DNA of 64,000 nt from Saccharospirillum sp. (GCA_022565595.1 JAIUML010000004.1:186001-250000), one strand, 5' to 3'; positions 9,521-17,761 are shown, counted from the stretch's first letter. The notes: generated by a model not told the origin, from the sequence alone. Made by a program: numbers and translations.

Positions 9521-9726
9521 TGTATTGCACCAAAATCAATCTGGGCTTTTGCTGTCCGCCCCGGCAGCACGCTCGGGTTGTGCACTGCGTGCAGCGTGAC
9601 AGACAGCTTGCCATCTTTGCGTTCAACATAGTGTATGCCATGCCGGTCCAGGCAACGGCGCTGATCTTCGGGCCGCTTATAGCCAGTCAGTTCTTCGACT
9701 TCGTCCTGGCTCAGTAAATCAATCAC
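9517..9726 (-). CDS. DUF4224 protein, possible excisionase or integrase partner
   Basis: 69 residues from a GTG start. The N-terminal LLSQDEVEELTGYKRPEDQ, then RCLDRHGI, is the DUF4224 pattern, a small winged-helix-like domain almost always found next to phage integrases. It overlaps int (ATGA) and the Cys-rich gene upstream (GTGA), so translation is coupled. A role in excision direction is inferred only from position and size. Confidence 0.75.
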   Translation of the reverse strand: MIDLLSQDEVEELTGYKRPEDQRRCLDRHGIHYVERKDGKLSVTLHAVHNPSVLPGRTAKAQIDFGAIQ

Positions 9727-9890
9727 GCGCCCTCCCCTTCTATGTGCAGTTCAACTTTCTGAATCATGCGCTCAAGCCAGTGGTCAAATGCTTCCTGAGC
9801 AACAGGTGCACTGTCACACAAAGGCAAAGGGCAACCCTTACACATCGGATGTCGATTGCAGAACTGCTTCACTTTTTCTGGTACTTCCAT
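9723..9890 (-). CDS. Short cysteine-rich (zinc-ribbon-like) protein
   Basis: 55 residues: the N-terminal half has four cysteines in the order C-x5-C-x2-C-x4-C (FCNRHPMCKGCPLPLC), suited to bind one zinc, and the C-terminal half is a charged helix. Its stop overlaps the GTG of the DUF4224 gene. The tight packing in the int operon supports it as a real gene despite its size; the family is not recognised. Confidence 0.6.
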   Translation of the reverse strand: MEVPEKVKQFCNRHPMCKGCPLPLCDSAPVAQEAFDHWLERMIQKVELHIEGEGA

Positions 9891-9967
9891 TGGCTTGATC
9901 CGTCTCTTTGTTTGAATAACGGCCGCTTGCGCCGGCCAGTCGACAGATACCCGGGAAGGAGGGCCCG

Positions 9968-10258
9968 TTATCTGCTGCGGGTGTTATTCGCCCCACCGCC
10001 CGCTGGGGTCGCCTTTCTGCGCTTCTGCCAGAGCTCTGACACCCGTTGCTTCACTTCCTCTGAAAACTTCTTCGGCAGGCCTTTGAGCATGATCCTGCGA
10101 TCGCCCAGGGTGCGTTGCTTCATTACCTTGCTGGCCCAATGCTCAAGCATTTGCCGGTGGCATTCGTCATGATATGCCGACCGGGTTGCCTGGTCTGGCA
10201 GATAGGGCTGGCCGTTTGCGACTGGGTCTCCCACCTGCCATGGTTTGAGCTCTGCCAA
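9968..10258 (-). CDS. Hypothetical early phage protein
   Basis: 96 residues, basic and helical at the C-terminus (KGLPKKFSEEVKQRVSELWQKRRK), with an N-terminal AYHDECHRQMLEHWA segment. Its start abuts the stop of the DUF2303 gene. No domain recognised. A DNA- or protein-binding accessory role is possible from its charge. Confidence 0.6.
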   Translation of the reverse strand: MAELKPWQVGDPVANGQPYLPDQATRSAYHDECHRQMLEHWASKVMKQRTLGDRRIMLKGLPKKFSEEVKQRVSELWQKRRKATPAGGGANNTRSR

Positions 10259-11047
10259 TTACAGCTTGCCCAGGTAAACCGGTAGGCCGCTGGCTTCGAG
10301 CTTGACGATCATGCCTTCCTCGCCAGATACGGCATCGCGCATGATGTCGTCGTCGTTGATCAGCTCGTACATCAGCACCAGGTTTTCATCGTGCAGCCGG
10401 TAGCGCAGCTTGGCTTCCACCTCGTAGTGGTCGCCGTTTTTGAATACCGGGATGGCCAGCTTGAAAGTGTCGGGTACCGTCATGGTGCCTTTGCCGCCGC
10501 TGGCGTTGCTGTACTCGAACTGGACTTCGCCAGTGCTCAGGTTCACAGCGTTGCCATAGGTAACCTTGCGGTTCACCTGGAAGTTGGTGGCCATGGTGAG
10601 CATTTCGGCGCCGGTCGGGTCTTTGAAGTCCTTCACATGGCGCTCGATGAACTGAGCGAGTTCAATCTGGTTCATTCTCTCATTGCTCTTGCGACGCCAC
10701 TCTACCCAGCGTTCATCCAGCTCGGCGGCATAGATGGCCTTGTGGTCGCACCAGCTCGGAAGGTCGTTTCGCTCGTGGTAGTCGACGATCAGCCGGGCAA
10801 TCAGCTCCTTCTCATCGAAGAAAATCACCGAGCTTTCTTCTTTATGCGCCTCGGTGTACTTCAGGAACGATTCCAGTGATTGCAAAACGGCCTGCTGCTT
10901 CAACCGGTAAGGGGACTGCTGAAAGCGCTCGATCGATTCCAACTTGTACTGTTCCGGCACAACGGCAATAACATGATCAGAATCGTCATGCGCGAATCGC
11001 ACTTGCGGGTAAATCTCGTTAATGGCTTGGATCAAATTGCTGTCCAT
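10259..11047 (-). CDS. DUF2303 (YfdQ-like) protein
   Basis: 262 residues. The DUF2303 family includes YfdQ of the E. coli CPS-53 prophage, where it sits by an HD hydrolase (YfdR), as it does here three genes away. Features include ERFQQSPYR near the N-terminus, an FIERHVKDF segment and a C-terminal beta-rich half. The ATG at 11047 was chosen over a GTG at 11053 because AGGAG lies seven bases before it. Function unknown. Confidence 0.8.
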   Translation of the reverse strand: MDSNLIQAINEIYPQVRFAHDDSDHVIAVVPEQYKLESIERFQQSPYRLKQQAVLQSLESFLKYTEAHKEESSVIFFDEKELIARLIVDYHERNDLPSWCDHKAIYAAELDERWVEWRRKSNERMNQIELAQFIERHVKDFKDPTGAEMLTMATNFQVNRKVTYGNAVNLSTGEVQFEYSNASGGKGTMTVPDTFKLAIPVFKNGDHYEVEAKLRYRLHDENLVLMYELINDDDIMRDAVSGEEGMIVKLEASGLPVYLGKL

Positions 11048-11049
11048 TC

Positions 11050-11439
11050 TCACTCTCCTGCGTTAAGGACTTTGGCTTGCGGTTGGCTGGCTTCTACACG
11101 ACGAACCGATTCCGGTTCAGCCCGGCCGACCTGGCGCAGGTTGAGCGCCATTTGCTCCGGATCGTCGCGCAAAAGATCACCGTCATGGGTCGAGAACATA
11201 ACGGTGGTTGGGTTCTCAAGCTCTGGCAGTTTGGCTGTAACGCTGCCGACAAGACGCATGGCATCTTCACTGGCCTTGTCCAGCATGCTGACGTCAATCT
11301 TGAGCGTAATACTGCCCTTCTTGCCGGTGGTTCTAACGGCTTTCACCAGCTCGGCGAGCTTTTCGGTTGCTTCATCGTTCACCGAACCCTTGGCCATATA
11401 AGACAATTGCTCGCTGAAAGGTGTGACCTCTGTACTCAT
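11050..11439 (-). CDS. Hypothetical early phage protein
   Basis: 129 residues, acidic, with a central strand-rich part (GSITLKIDVSMLDK, then TVMFSTHDGDLLRDDPEQ) that resembles small DUF-type proteins always found beside DUF2303 genes. It ends three bases before the DUF2303 ATG. Function not known. Confidence 0.65.
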   Translation of the reverse strand: MSTEVTPFSEQLSYMAKGSVNDEATEKLAELVKAVRTTGKKGSITLKIDVSMLDKASEDAMRLVGSVTAKLPELENPTTVMFSTHDGDLLRDDPEQMALNLRQVGRAEPESVRRVEASQPQAKVLNAGE

Positions 11440-11460
11440 GGGGTTGCCTCTCTAGTCCAG

Positions 11461-11895
11461 TTAAAAAGGGATGTCGTCATCAAAGTCATCAACGGGCGTT
11501 GGGCTCGGTGATGGTTGATTGGGTTGATGGGTTGCCGCTTGCTGACTGCTGCCCGGCTTGCTGCCAATGAATTGCATTTCAGTGCCAACAATTTCAGTGC
11601 TGTAGCGGTCAGCGCCGCTCTGGTCCTGCCACTTCCGTGTGCGCAATCGGCCCTCGATGTAGACCTGACTACCCTTCACCAGATACTGCAGGGCATTTGC
11701 GGCCAGAGTCCCGAACAGCACGACACGGTGCCATTCGGTTTGGTTCTGGCGTTTGCCCTGGCCATCCTTTGGGCCTAGCTCGTTGGTGGCCAGGTTCAGC
11801 ATGGCCAACTGAGTACCGCTCGCCGTTGCACGCTGCTCCGGATCCTGCCCAAGCCTGCCAAGCAGGATGACCTTGTTCACTGTGCCGCGAGCCAT
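11461..11895 (-). CDS. ssb: Single-stranded DNA-binding protein
   Basis: 144 residues. The OB-fold begins [20 protein letters not shown] and includes WHRVVLFG and [11 protein letters not shown]; a glutamine/proline linker leads to the acidic tip DDFDDDIPF that recruits repair and replication proteins. The ATG at 11895 follows GAGG by seven bases and overlaps the upstream stop, so a longer start is rejected. It would coat single-stranded DNA in phage replication or recombination. Confidence 0.95.
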   Translation of the reverse strand: MARGTVNKVILLGRLGQDPEQRATASGTQLAMLNLATNELGPKDGQGKRQNQTEWHRVVLFGTLAANALQYLVKGSQVYIEGRLRTRKWQDQSGADRYSTEIVGTEMQFIGSKPGSSQQAATHQPNQPSPSPTPVDDFDDDIPF

Positions 11896-12320
11896 TAAGC
11901 AGCCTCCCTCAAGAGCCGGGCGTATTCCCATGCCCGGGCACCGATGTCATTCACGCTGCTGCGCTTTTGAAATTGGAACCGATCTCGACGCTGCTCCCAG
12001 CTTTCTGTGTCGTCGGCCTCTCGATTCTCGTAGTCTTCCCGCACACTCAGATCACCGATTAGCACCGAATCCAGTACCTCAGCCAGTTCCTTTTGGTCTG
12101 CCTGCTCCAGGCAGGTGTTGAAGCTCGATCCAAAATTCTCCTGAAACCATTCATCGTGCCCACCAAAAAGAAACGGAGGAACAGAAAGGCTTTTATCGCC
12201 ATCGAGTTGCTCACCACCGTAGGCACCACGGCCAAGTATGCAGATGGCCAAAGCAGCCATCAGATGACTGTTAGCCTCCAGGGTATAGGGATCGCTGGGG
12301 TTGATGATATTGAAGATCAT
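11895..12320 (-). CDS. Hypothetical early phage protein
   Basis: 141 residues. The N-terminal half ([20 protein letters not shown]) is helix-forming and small-residue rich; the C-terminal half is very charged. It overlaps both neighbours by a few bases. It is not recognised; small proteins of this kind lie between ssb and HD genes in several prophages. Confidence 0.6.
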   Translation of the reverse strand: MIFNIINPSDPYTLEANSHLMAALAICILGRGAYGGEQLDGDKSLSVPPFLFGGHDEWFQENFGSSFNTCLEQADQKELAEVLDSVLIGDLSVREDYENREADDTESWEQRRDRFQFQKRSSVNDIGARAWEYARLLREAA

Positions 12321-12886
12321 GCGGCCTCCGGAAAGGGGTTCAGTTGGTTAAACCGTTCGATGAATGCCAACCGAGCTGCTTGCCAGTCCAGGCACTTAAC
12401 GCCATTGGGTGGGCCTGTCCAGCCTTTCCTGAGCAGCATGTCTTGCGCCCAATCTGGGAGGTTCCCCCAGCCCCAGAACTCCTGCATTTCGATCGCCAGT
12501 GCGAGCTGGTCGGCTTCTTTAATGAGCATGCGCTCATGTCCGGTCATGTAGTGATGCGGTACGCCAAGGGCATCGAGGATGCGACACTGAACCAGCTTCT
12601 CAATCCGCTCGAATTCAGGGCATTGCCGCTTTACCGGTGACACCAAATCACCGACATACGCCTCGGCGGCATCGTGCAAAAGTGCGACAAATGCTAGGTT
12701 GTGCGGCACCTCTGTGGAAACCCGTACCGAGTGCTCAGCGACTGAATAAAAGCCCTGGCTGTGGCCGTTGAACCGGCACTGCTTAGCCAGTGCTGTAGCG
12801 ATGTCCTCTACGTGGATCGGGTTGTTGCCCATCTTGTCTTCGGTCAGATGAAACTTGTGCCCGGTGTGAGTGATTATCCAGGTCAT
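12317..12886 (-). CDS. HD-domain phosphohydrolase (YfdR-like)
   Basis: 189 residues. The metal site is visible as H in EHSVRVS, then HDAAEAYVGD. The family includes YfdR and YfbR-type 5'-deoxyribonucleotidases, which hydrolyse deoxynucleoside monophosphates. A role in nucleotide handling during phage replication is likely. It is coupled to both neighbours by 4-base overlaps. Confidence 0.85.
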   Translation of the reverse strand: MTWIITHTGHKFHLTEDKMGNNPIHVEDIATALAKQCRFNGHSQGFYSVAEHSVRVSTEVPHNLAFVALLHDAAEAYVGDLVSPVKRQCPEFERIEKLVQCRILDALGVPHHYMTGHERMLIKEADQLALAIEMQEFWGWGNLPDWAQDMLLRKGWTGPPNGVKCLDWQAARLAFIERFNQLNPFPEAA

Positions 12887-13278
12887 GCGCTGACTCCTTC
12901 TGCAACTGAATGGGTTGAATCCACAGAAACCAACCGGTTTAGTTGTATGCCTTCTGCAATTCCTTTGGGTTGGTGGCGCTGCCGTAGGTGCATTACCATT
13001 TGCGCCATATACGGCGGATCAAATCTTGCTGCGAGGCTCAAAAGGAGGTTGCACTCCTGGTTGAATTCGGAGTGATCGGCTACGCGCCGCCGGCCAAGTT
13101 CGCAAAAGCTATAGCTAAGCAGCTTCACTTCCTGAGTGGTCAGTTCAGGCTTTTTGGCCAGCCGATCGCTTAGCCAAGCTCGGGTAACAGGGCCCAGATC
13201 CTCCCGGGGCACCTGATGGACTTCGGTGTACCCCATAATGGCCAATAGCAAGCATTGCTCGATGAAGTTACGCGGCAT
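12883..13278 (-). CDS. Hypothetical early phage protein
   Basis: 131 residues, mostly helical (LLLAIMGYTEV, then LLSLAARFDPPYMAQMVMHLRQR). It overlaps the HD gene downstream and the 95-residue gene upstream. No domain recognised; a co-transcribed member of the leftward operon. Confidence 0.55.
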   Translation of the reverse strand: MPRNFIEQCLLLAIMGYTEVHQVPREDLGPVTRAWLSDRLAKKPELTTQEVKLLSYSFCELGRRRVADHSEFNQECNLLLSLAARFDPPYMAQMVMHLRQRHQPKGIAEGIQLNRLVSVDSTHSVAEGVSA

Positions 13279-13555
13279 TGTGTGCCCCTCCCTTTCGGTG
13301 ATCCCGAAGATTGGTCAGTGATTCCCAGCGGGGAGCGTCTTCAGGCGTTTTACCCCGGCGCAGCTCCCAGCAATTGCCGTTGTTGTCGATTGCTATGGTG
13401 CCCAGTTCGCACTTGATCCCGCCTTCCAGCTCCAACTCGGCTCGCCAACCCATACCCTCGCGAGGAAAGAACAAGACAACCCCCTCTGTTTTAGGTATCC
13501 ATGGCCGCAGGTCTCGATACCGACGTGCCTCCTTTTCCAGGGTTTTAAGCTGCAT
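13268..13555 (-). CDS. Hypothetical early phage protein
   Basis: 95 residues from the ATG at 13555, behind GGAAGG; the longer open frame upstream is a shadow of the HTH gene. Sequence such as RRYRDLRPWIPKTEGVVLFF and GMGWRAELELEGGIKCELG suggests a small beta-sheet fold. Not recognised. Confidence 0.55.
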   Translation of the reverse strand: MQLKTLEKEARRYRDLRPWIPKTEGVVLFFPREGMGWRAELELEGGIKCELGTIAIDNNGNCWELRRGKTPEDAPRWESLTNLRDHRKGGAHNAA

Positions 13556-13916
13556 AGCCTTCCCTCCGGGTCTGGCGCACTCGGGCCATGCTGCTGCCGG
13601 TGCGGCCTTGTGGTGGGCGGTATGGGGTTTCATCAAAATTGACAGCACCGAGGCACATGCCGACAAGAAAGGCGATGCTTATGTGTTTAAGGATCCCCTC
13701 ATGGCAGGCATTGGCGATGGCTTCTGTCATGCGCCAGGCATTCAACTTTGTGAGGATTCGGGTGGATGCTTTTTTTACCGTATTTGGGCTAACGCCAAAG
13801 TCTTTGGCGATTTGCTTGGTGCTTTTGCCAGCAGCAAAGCCTGTCAGATAAAGAGCTTCACGCTCGGCAAGGACGCCGGGTGTGACTTTCCATTGATTTT
13901 GAGTGACTTCTTTCAT
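13545..13916 (-). CDS. LuxR-type helix-turn-helix protein
   Basis: 123 residues. Residues about 10-60 fit a GerE/LuxR HTH: EREALYLTGFAAGKSTKQIA, then FGVSPNTVKKAS, the T-x-K-x-I-A and S-x-x-T-V-K signature. There is no receiver or autoinducer domain. It is the first gene of the leftward operon and probably regulates it. The ATG at 13916 is 33 bases from the -10 of the promoter described next. Confidence 0.75.
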   Translation of the reverse strand: MKEVTQNQWKVTPGVLAEREALYLTGFAAGKSTKQIAKDFGVSPNTVKKASTRILTKLNAWRMTEAIANACHEGILKHISIAFLVGMCLGAVNFDETPYRPPQGRTGSSMARVRQTRREGYAA

Positions 13917-13948
13917 TTCTGACAATACCAACTGTTATGCCTAAGCAA

Positions 13949-13990
13949 ATACTAAGAACAACAAATCAGCTTGTCAATACAATTTGTATT
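13949..13990 (-). promoter_or_regulatory. Leftward early promoter (PL-like) with palindromic operator
   Basis: On the minus strand TTGACA (13977-13972), a 17-base spacer and TAGTAT (13954-13949) form a near-consensus sigma-70 promoter for the leftward operon. A perfect 15-bp palindrome AATACAA-T-TTGTATT (13976-13990) overlaps the -35 hexamer edge. Similar half-sites lie at the cI-cro junction, so it is a likely CI operator. Confidence 0.75.
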
Positions 13991-14061
13991 TATAATGGTC
14001 AAAAAAATGGCCGGACTTCCGACCAAATATTACATTTCTTTATATTGCAGGCACATTAAGC

Positions 14062-14400
14062 CTATTCCAATGAACCCAAACTGGGTTCTTTTCTCAATGT
14101 TTCCGGCTGATTTGAGGTTAAACTTGAACTGTTACCGCCTCTTTCGCTGCTCAGTTGGTTTTTACGTAACTGCTCCTTGATGTCTAAAAGGGCGCTATGA
14201 ATACTGAACTGAATGAGGATCCACTCACACAGCACTCTAAGCATCAGAACAAAGAATAACGCCCCTAGAATTACAGGAATGCCCATTCCAGGGCCTGCCG
14301 CTTGTACCAAAGCCATATACAAGCCACCGCCAACTAAAAATACCGTGCCGATCCAGAAAAAGATGTTCACCAATACGGGGGTTGCGAAATTCTCATTCAT
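14062..14400 (-). CDS. DUF4282-type small membrane protein
   Basis: 112 residues from the ATG at 14400, which has AGGAG seven bases upstream. Two membrane helices (about 8-29 and 40-62) precede RVLCEWILIQFSIHSALLDIKEQL, the R-x-x-x-E pattern of DUF4282 proteins. A Ser/Asn-rich tail follows. It lies between cI and PL and, being just downstream of cI, is probably expressed in the lysogen, so superinfection exclusion is a reasonable guess. Confidence 0.65.
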   Translation of the reverse strand: MNENFATPVLVNIFFWIGTVFLVGGGLYMALVQAAGPGMGIPVILGALFFVLMLRVLCEWILIQFSIHSALLDIKEQLRKNQLSSERGGNSSSLTSNQPETLRKEPSLGSLE

Positions 14401-14411
14401 GAATATCTCCT

Positions 14412-15161
14412 TTAATATAGAACAGATGACCAAAAAACCCGGCCGATAATCTTAACGCTTTCCGCCTCTTCCGGACTTACTGCTTCGTCCGGATATTCTG
14501 CGCTGTTGTAGCTTCGTAGCCTGAAGCCTCCATGCGGAAGGTTCTGCATTATTTTTACACGGAGCAACCCACCGTGTTCAATAGCGTAAATCTTGCCATC
14601 TCTTACTACCTTGTCTGCAGTGTTGATTCCAACAACACTGCCATCTGGCAATGCTGGCTCCATGGACTCCCCATAAACCTTAACGCATACGGCCGCCTCA
14701 GCAGGAACTCCTGCTCGCTTTAGAGTTGATTTTGCAAACCTCAATTTGGGGCCGATCCTTTCGTTTGCCAGCATACTTCCTACTCCTGCAGCAAGTTCAA
14801 CATCTGTAAAAAAGGGCAATTCTACCTCGTCCTGGTCTAGAGGGGTTTGGCCATCCCACGGGTCAATCTGGCTTGGAAGGTACTCGAATTCATTGGATGG
14901 TTTGAGATAAAGAGAGTAAGGAGTTGAGGGCTTTGCCAAACTATTGTTTGATGGCTTCTCACCGAAAGCTAGATAAGCCGGGTCAACACTCAAGACTTTC
15001 GCTATTTTGACTAGGTCTGCATAGGCTGGCTCTGTCCTGCCTTTTTCATAGTTACTGATTCGCGCTTGCATCTCCGGCCAGCCGCAACGGTTCGCAAGCT
15101 CATTTTGCGACATTTTCTTTGCAGCTCTGGCTGCTTTAATACGTTCGGCAACGGTATTCAT
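14412..15161 (-). CDS. cI: CI-like repressor with S24 self-cleavage domain
   Basis: 249 residues. An XRE HTH (about 5-62, KKMSQNELANRCGW, then QARISNYEKGRTEP) is joined to a LexA/CI-type peptidase domain. The Ala125-Gly126 cleavage site (ELAAGVGS), Ser166 (GESMEP) and Lys203 (LLRVKI) are all present; the 37-residue Ser-Lys spacing equals that of LexA. It should hold lysogeny and be lost on RecA activation. The start has several ATGs and a weak ribosome site. Confidence 0.92.
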   Translation of the reverse strand: MNTVAERIKAARAAKKMSQNELANRCGWPEMQARISNYEKGRTEPAYADLVKIAKVLSVDPAYLAFGEKPSNNSLAKPSTPYSLYLKPSNEFEYLPSQIDPWDGQTPLDQDEVELPFFTDVELAAGVGSMLANERIGPKLRFAKSTLKRAGVPAEAAVCVKVYGESMEPALPDGSVVGINTADKVVRDGKIYAIEHGGLLRVKIMQNLPHGGFRLRSYNSAEYPDEAVSPEEAESVKIIGRVFWSSVLY

Positions 15162-15201
15162 CATTAATTCCAAGAAAAGTTTGGATCAAATCACAAAAAG
15201 T

Positions 15202-15271
15202 ATTGTTTGCAAAACAATGATTTGTTTTGTTAAATTGGAAATACAAAATGTACTATTAACAAGGTTTTGTT
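15202..15271. promoter_or_regulatory. cI-cro operator and promoter region
   Basis: A perfect palindrome ATTGTTT-GCA-AAACAAT (15202-15218) is followed by further imperfect sites: ATACAAAATGTAcT near 15241-15254 and AACAA-GGTT-TTGTT at 15258-15271. A rightward promoter can be read as TTGTTA (15227-15232), an 18-base spacer and TACTAT (15251-15256). Three clustered sites resemble the lambda OR arrangement. Confidence 0.6.
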
Positions 15272-15499
15272 ATGAACAACCTGAGGACTTACCGTCAACT
15301 GGCCAACCTTACACAACGAGAGCTGGGTGAGGCATGTGGTTTCAAGGCCGCTCAGGCACGCGTCGGGCAATACGAAAATGGGCGCACTATCCCTGCTCTT
15401 AGTATGTGTCGTCACATTATCTCGGTATTGAATGAATTTGGTGTCGAATGCTCTCTTGATGATGTGTTCCCACCGTCTGCTGACTCCGATGTGGCGTGA
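15272..15499 (+). CDS. Cro-like XRE-family repressor
   Basis: 75 residues, divergent from cI, consisting almost entirely of one HTH: NLTQRELGEACGFKAAQARV, then YENGRTIP. Like the CI HTH it carries the unusual 'KAAQARV/EMQARIS' recognition helix with Q-A-R, so both proteins probably read the same operator. It is the first gene of the rightward early operon. Confidence 0.85.
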   Translation: MNNLRTYRQLANLTQRELGEACGFKAAQARVGQYENGRTIPALSMCRHIISVLNEFGVECSLDDVFPPSADSDVA

Positions 15500-15500
15500 C

Positions 15501-15692
15501 ATGACTTTTCCTCTTAATGATTCTGTCATAACTCCAGTTTGGCGGCCGAGTAGTCTATGCCATAGCACCTGTAGGGTCTGTCAATCCATACAGTTAAAAC
15601 GGATCGACCTGAGCAAATGTGTCGACTATGCGTCAGAGGTGTTCATGGTTCTAATTCTTGTACTGGCTCTCGGTTTTTTTGCGTTTGTTTGA
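15501..15692 (+). CDS. Possible small membrane protein after cro
   Basis: 63 residues starting one base after the cro stop. It has a cysteine cluster (CHSTCRVC) in the middle and ends with a strongly hydrophobic helix (FMVLILVLALGFFAFV). No clear ribosome site is visible, so translation may depend on coupling to cro. It fills the gap between cro and rusA. Family not recognised. Confidence 0.4.
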   Translation: MTFPLNDSVITPVWRPSSLCHSTCRVCQSIQLKRIDLSKCVDYASEVFMVLILVLALGFFAFV

Positions 15693-15729
15693 CTCCTGTC
15701 AGAACTGACGTCCACAAGCAGGAGACTTT

Positions 15730-16170
15730 ATGCCGATTCTCAAGTCCACGGCTTTTGCTTGGCCACCAAAAGACCTCAGCCCGAACGCTCGCAATCATTG
15801 GTCGGTTCGTTCGAAGTTAGCCAAGAGCTATCGCTGGGCCTGCTTCATTCAGGCCAAAAAGGCGATCGACCAGGGCTGGGCAGATGTCCACGAATACAAG
15901 CGATGGGTGAAGGCTGGCCAACGGCTGGCGCTCACCATCGACTTTTACCCACCAGATCGCAGACACCGCGACGACGACAATGTAATCGCCTCCTTCAAGT
16001 CGGGGCGTGACGGCATCGCCGATGCCCTTGGCATTGATGACCGACATTTTGTGTCGCAGGTGACGTTTCTAAGGGATGAGCCCATTCCGAATGGGCTGGT
16101 AATGGTGTCGCTGGCACCGGTAAACGGGGAAGACGGGCAAAAAAATGCCCGGCGTCATCGGTGTGGGTAG
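15730..16170 (+). CDS. rusA: RusA-family Holliday junction resolvase
   Basis: 146 residues. The RusA core shows PPKDLSPNARNHWSVRSK near the N-terminus and the acidic metal site RRHRDDDNVIASFKSGRDGI, then ALGIDDR, matching the conserved DxDN and D residues of RusA. It would cut four-way junctions made in phage recombination or before packaging. AGGAG lies seven bases before the ATG. Confidence 0.92.
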   Translation: MPILKSTAFAWPPKDLSPNARNHWSVRSKLAKSYRWACFIQAKKAIDQGWADVHEYKRWVKAGQRLALTIDFYPPDRRHRDDDNVIASFKSGRDGIADALGIDDRHFVSQVTFLRDEPIPNGLVMVSLAPVNGEDGQKNARRHRCG

Positions 16171-16205
16171 CACCTGGCCGGGCAATCTCAATGGAGGTCA
16201 ATAGT

Positions 16206-16967
16206 ATGAATGATCTGACGAAAGTGAACAACATGCCGGGAACAGTTACCAGCAATGCGCTGCTGGAGCTTATAAACCGGGCTCGATCGCAGCTTGGCGA
16301 GAGTCCAGTGCGGCGAAACGACTTCAACGCTCGCATCGTCGATGAGTTGGAGGGCATGCACTACGAACATTTCGTAGTTCAAAATCCGAACAGAACGATG
16401 TCTCGCGGGTACCTGCTTACCCATGACCAGTGCTTATTGGTTTCGATGCGCGAATCCAAAGCAGTGCGCCGATCGGTCCTGGATCAACTGAAACGACTTG
16501 AGGATCGGCAAAAGCCCTCATCGGTACCCGAGACCTTGCCAGAGGCACTGCGCTTGGCGGCAGATCTGGCTGAACAAAAGCAGGCAGCAGAGGGAGAGGT
16601 AAAACGCCTCCAGTCCGTTTGCGAAACCATCGCCAATCAGTTTACCCCCGGGCTAACACCTACTCAGTTCGCGCGCATGCTCAACGGCGTGAACATCCGC
16701 GCCATACAAGGGTGGATGGTGCAGCAAGGCATGCTTTACCCGGCCAATCACGGCTACATGGCCAGCAGCCGGTACCGGGATGCCTGGTTCGTTCAAAAGG
16801 TATCGGATGCCCGTGGCGCAGAGCTACCCGGGCGCCCCTATGTGACGTTGACCCTGCAGGGTGCCAAAGCCATCTACAAGCGCTATTTGCGGGGCGCCCT
16901 CCCGATGAAAACGAGCTGGGATGGCAAGTTCACACACGATCTTTTCGACTTGAAGCAGGTGGCGTAA
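16206..16967 (+). CDS. Rha-type regulator with antirepressor C-terminal domain
   Basis: 253 residues from the ATG at 16206 (GGAGG nine bases upstream). The N-terminal RRNDFNARIVDELEG, then SRGYLLTHDQCLLVSMRESKAVRRSV, is like Rha-family phage regulators. A helical linker (LAADLAEQKQAAEGEVKRL) leads to a KilA-C/Ant-like DNA-binding tail (TPTQFARMLNGVNIRAIQGWM). Rha proteins interfere with phage growth in IHF-deficient hosts; here an antirepressor or regulatory role is inferred. Confidence 0.8.
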   Translation: MNDLTKVNNMPGTVTSNALLELINRARSQLGESPVRRNDFNARIVDELEGMHYEHFVVQNPNRTMSRGYLLTHDQCLLVSMRESKAVRRSVLDQLKRLEDRQKPSSVPETLPEALRLAADLAEQKQAAEGEVKRLQSVCETIANQFTPGLTPTQFARMLNGVNIRAIQGWMVQQGMLYPANHGYMASSRYRDAWFVQKVSDARGAELPGRPYVTLTLQGAKAIYKRYLRGALPMKTSWDGKFTHDLFDLKQVA

Positions 16968-17758
16968 TGGCTAACCCATGGTTTCGCATGTACCACGAAT
17001 TTGCGACAGACCCGAAAGTTCAAATGCTGAGCGAGGCAGACCAGCGCCGTTACATCATGCTGTTATGCCTGCGTTGCAGTAACGAAGGTGTAACGTTACA
17101 GGATGACGAAGTAGCGTTTCAGTTGCGTATCAGTAGCGATGAATTTGCCCAGACCAAGGCCACTTTGATCGAGAAAGGACTGATCGATGAGCACTGCCAA
17201 CCCACTGCGTGGGACAAGCGCCAGTTCGCCTCAGACTCAAGCACGGCGCGGGTTAGACGGCATAGGAAGAACAAGAAACAGCAAGAGGAACAGGGAGGTA
17301 ACGTTACAGTAACGCCACCAGATACAGATACAGATACAGATACAGACTCAGATACAGAATTAAACACCCCCCTTGAATCCCCCAAGGGGGAAGCCAATGC
17401 CGAACGATCGGAATCAAAACCGCCCGCCAAACAAAAAACCCAGAAGCGAAAAACCCGTTTACCGGAAGATTTCACGCTCACCAAGGGTCGAGCTACTGCC
17501 GCTTTGAATTATTGGAAAGAGCACAACCGAACGGACATCGATGTGCGCCGGGAGTGGGATAAATTCACAACAAACCACAAGGCCAAGGGTACGACCATGC
17601 TGGATTGGAATGCCACATGGAAGACCTGGTATGTGAACGCCCTAGAGTTCTCCAGGGGAGGTCCGTCGTCAGTGGTGGCGCTACCCCAATCACCCCAAGC
17701 GAACCAACGGCAGGGGGTACGGGCATCGCTGCGCAACATCAGCAACACGGACTGGTAA
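16967..17758 (+). CDS. Phage replication protein, DnaT/O-like
   Basis: 263 residues; the start overlaps the rha-type stop (TAATG). Residues 1-75 form a winged-helix replisome-organiser-like domain (NPWFRMYHEFATDPKVQMLS). A low-complexity linker with the repeat TDTDTDTDSDTE follows. The C-terminus (RLPEDFTLTKGRATAALNYW, then WDKFTTNHKAKG and TWKTWYVNALEF) matches the DnaT-type single-strand DNA-binding domain. It probably loads the host helicase at the phage origin. No helicase or P-like loader gene is seen beside it. Confidence 0.8.
   Translation: MANPWFRMYHEFATDPKVQMLSEADQRRYIMLLCLRCSNEGVTLQDDEVAFQLRISSDEFAQTKATLIEKGLIDEHCQPTAWDKRQFASDSSTARVRRHRKNKKQQEEQGGNVTVTPPDTDTDTDTDSDTELNTPLESPKGEANAERSESKPPAKQKTQKRKTRLPEDFTLTKGRATAALNYWKEHNRTDIDVRREWDKFTTNHKAKGTTMLDWNATWKTWYVNALEFSRGGPSSVVALPQSPQANQRQGVRASLRNISNTDW
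17321..17356 (+). repeat. GATACA hexanucleotide tandem repeat in the replication gene
   Basis: Six 6-base units in a row: four GATACA, one GACTCA variant, one GATACA. They encode alternating Thr-Asp pairs in the protein linker. Because each unit is six bases, slippage would change linker length without breaking the frame. Confidence 0.9.
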
Positions 17759-17761
17759 CCC

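Noticed and set aside
17321-17356. CRISPR-like repeat
   Set aside because: Units are six bases without spacers and are translated within a gene.
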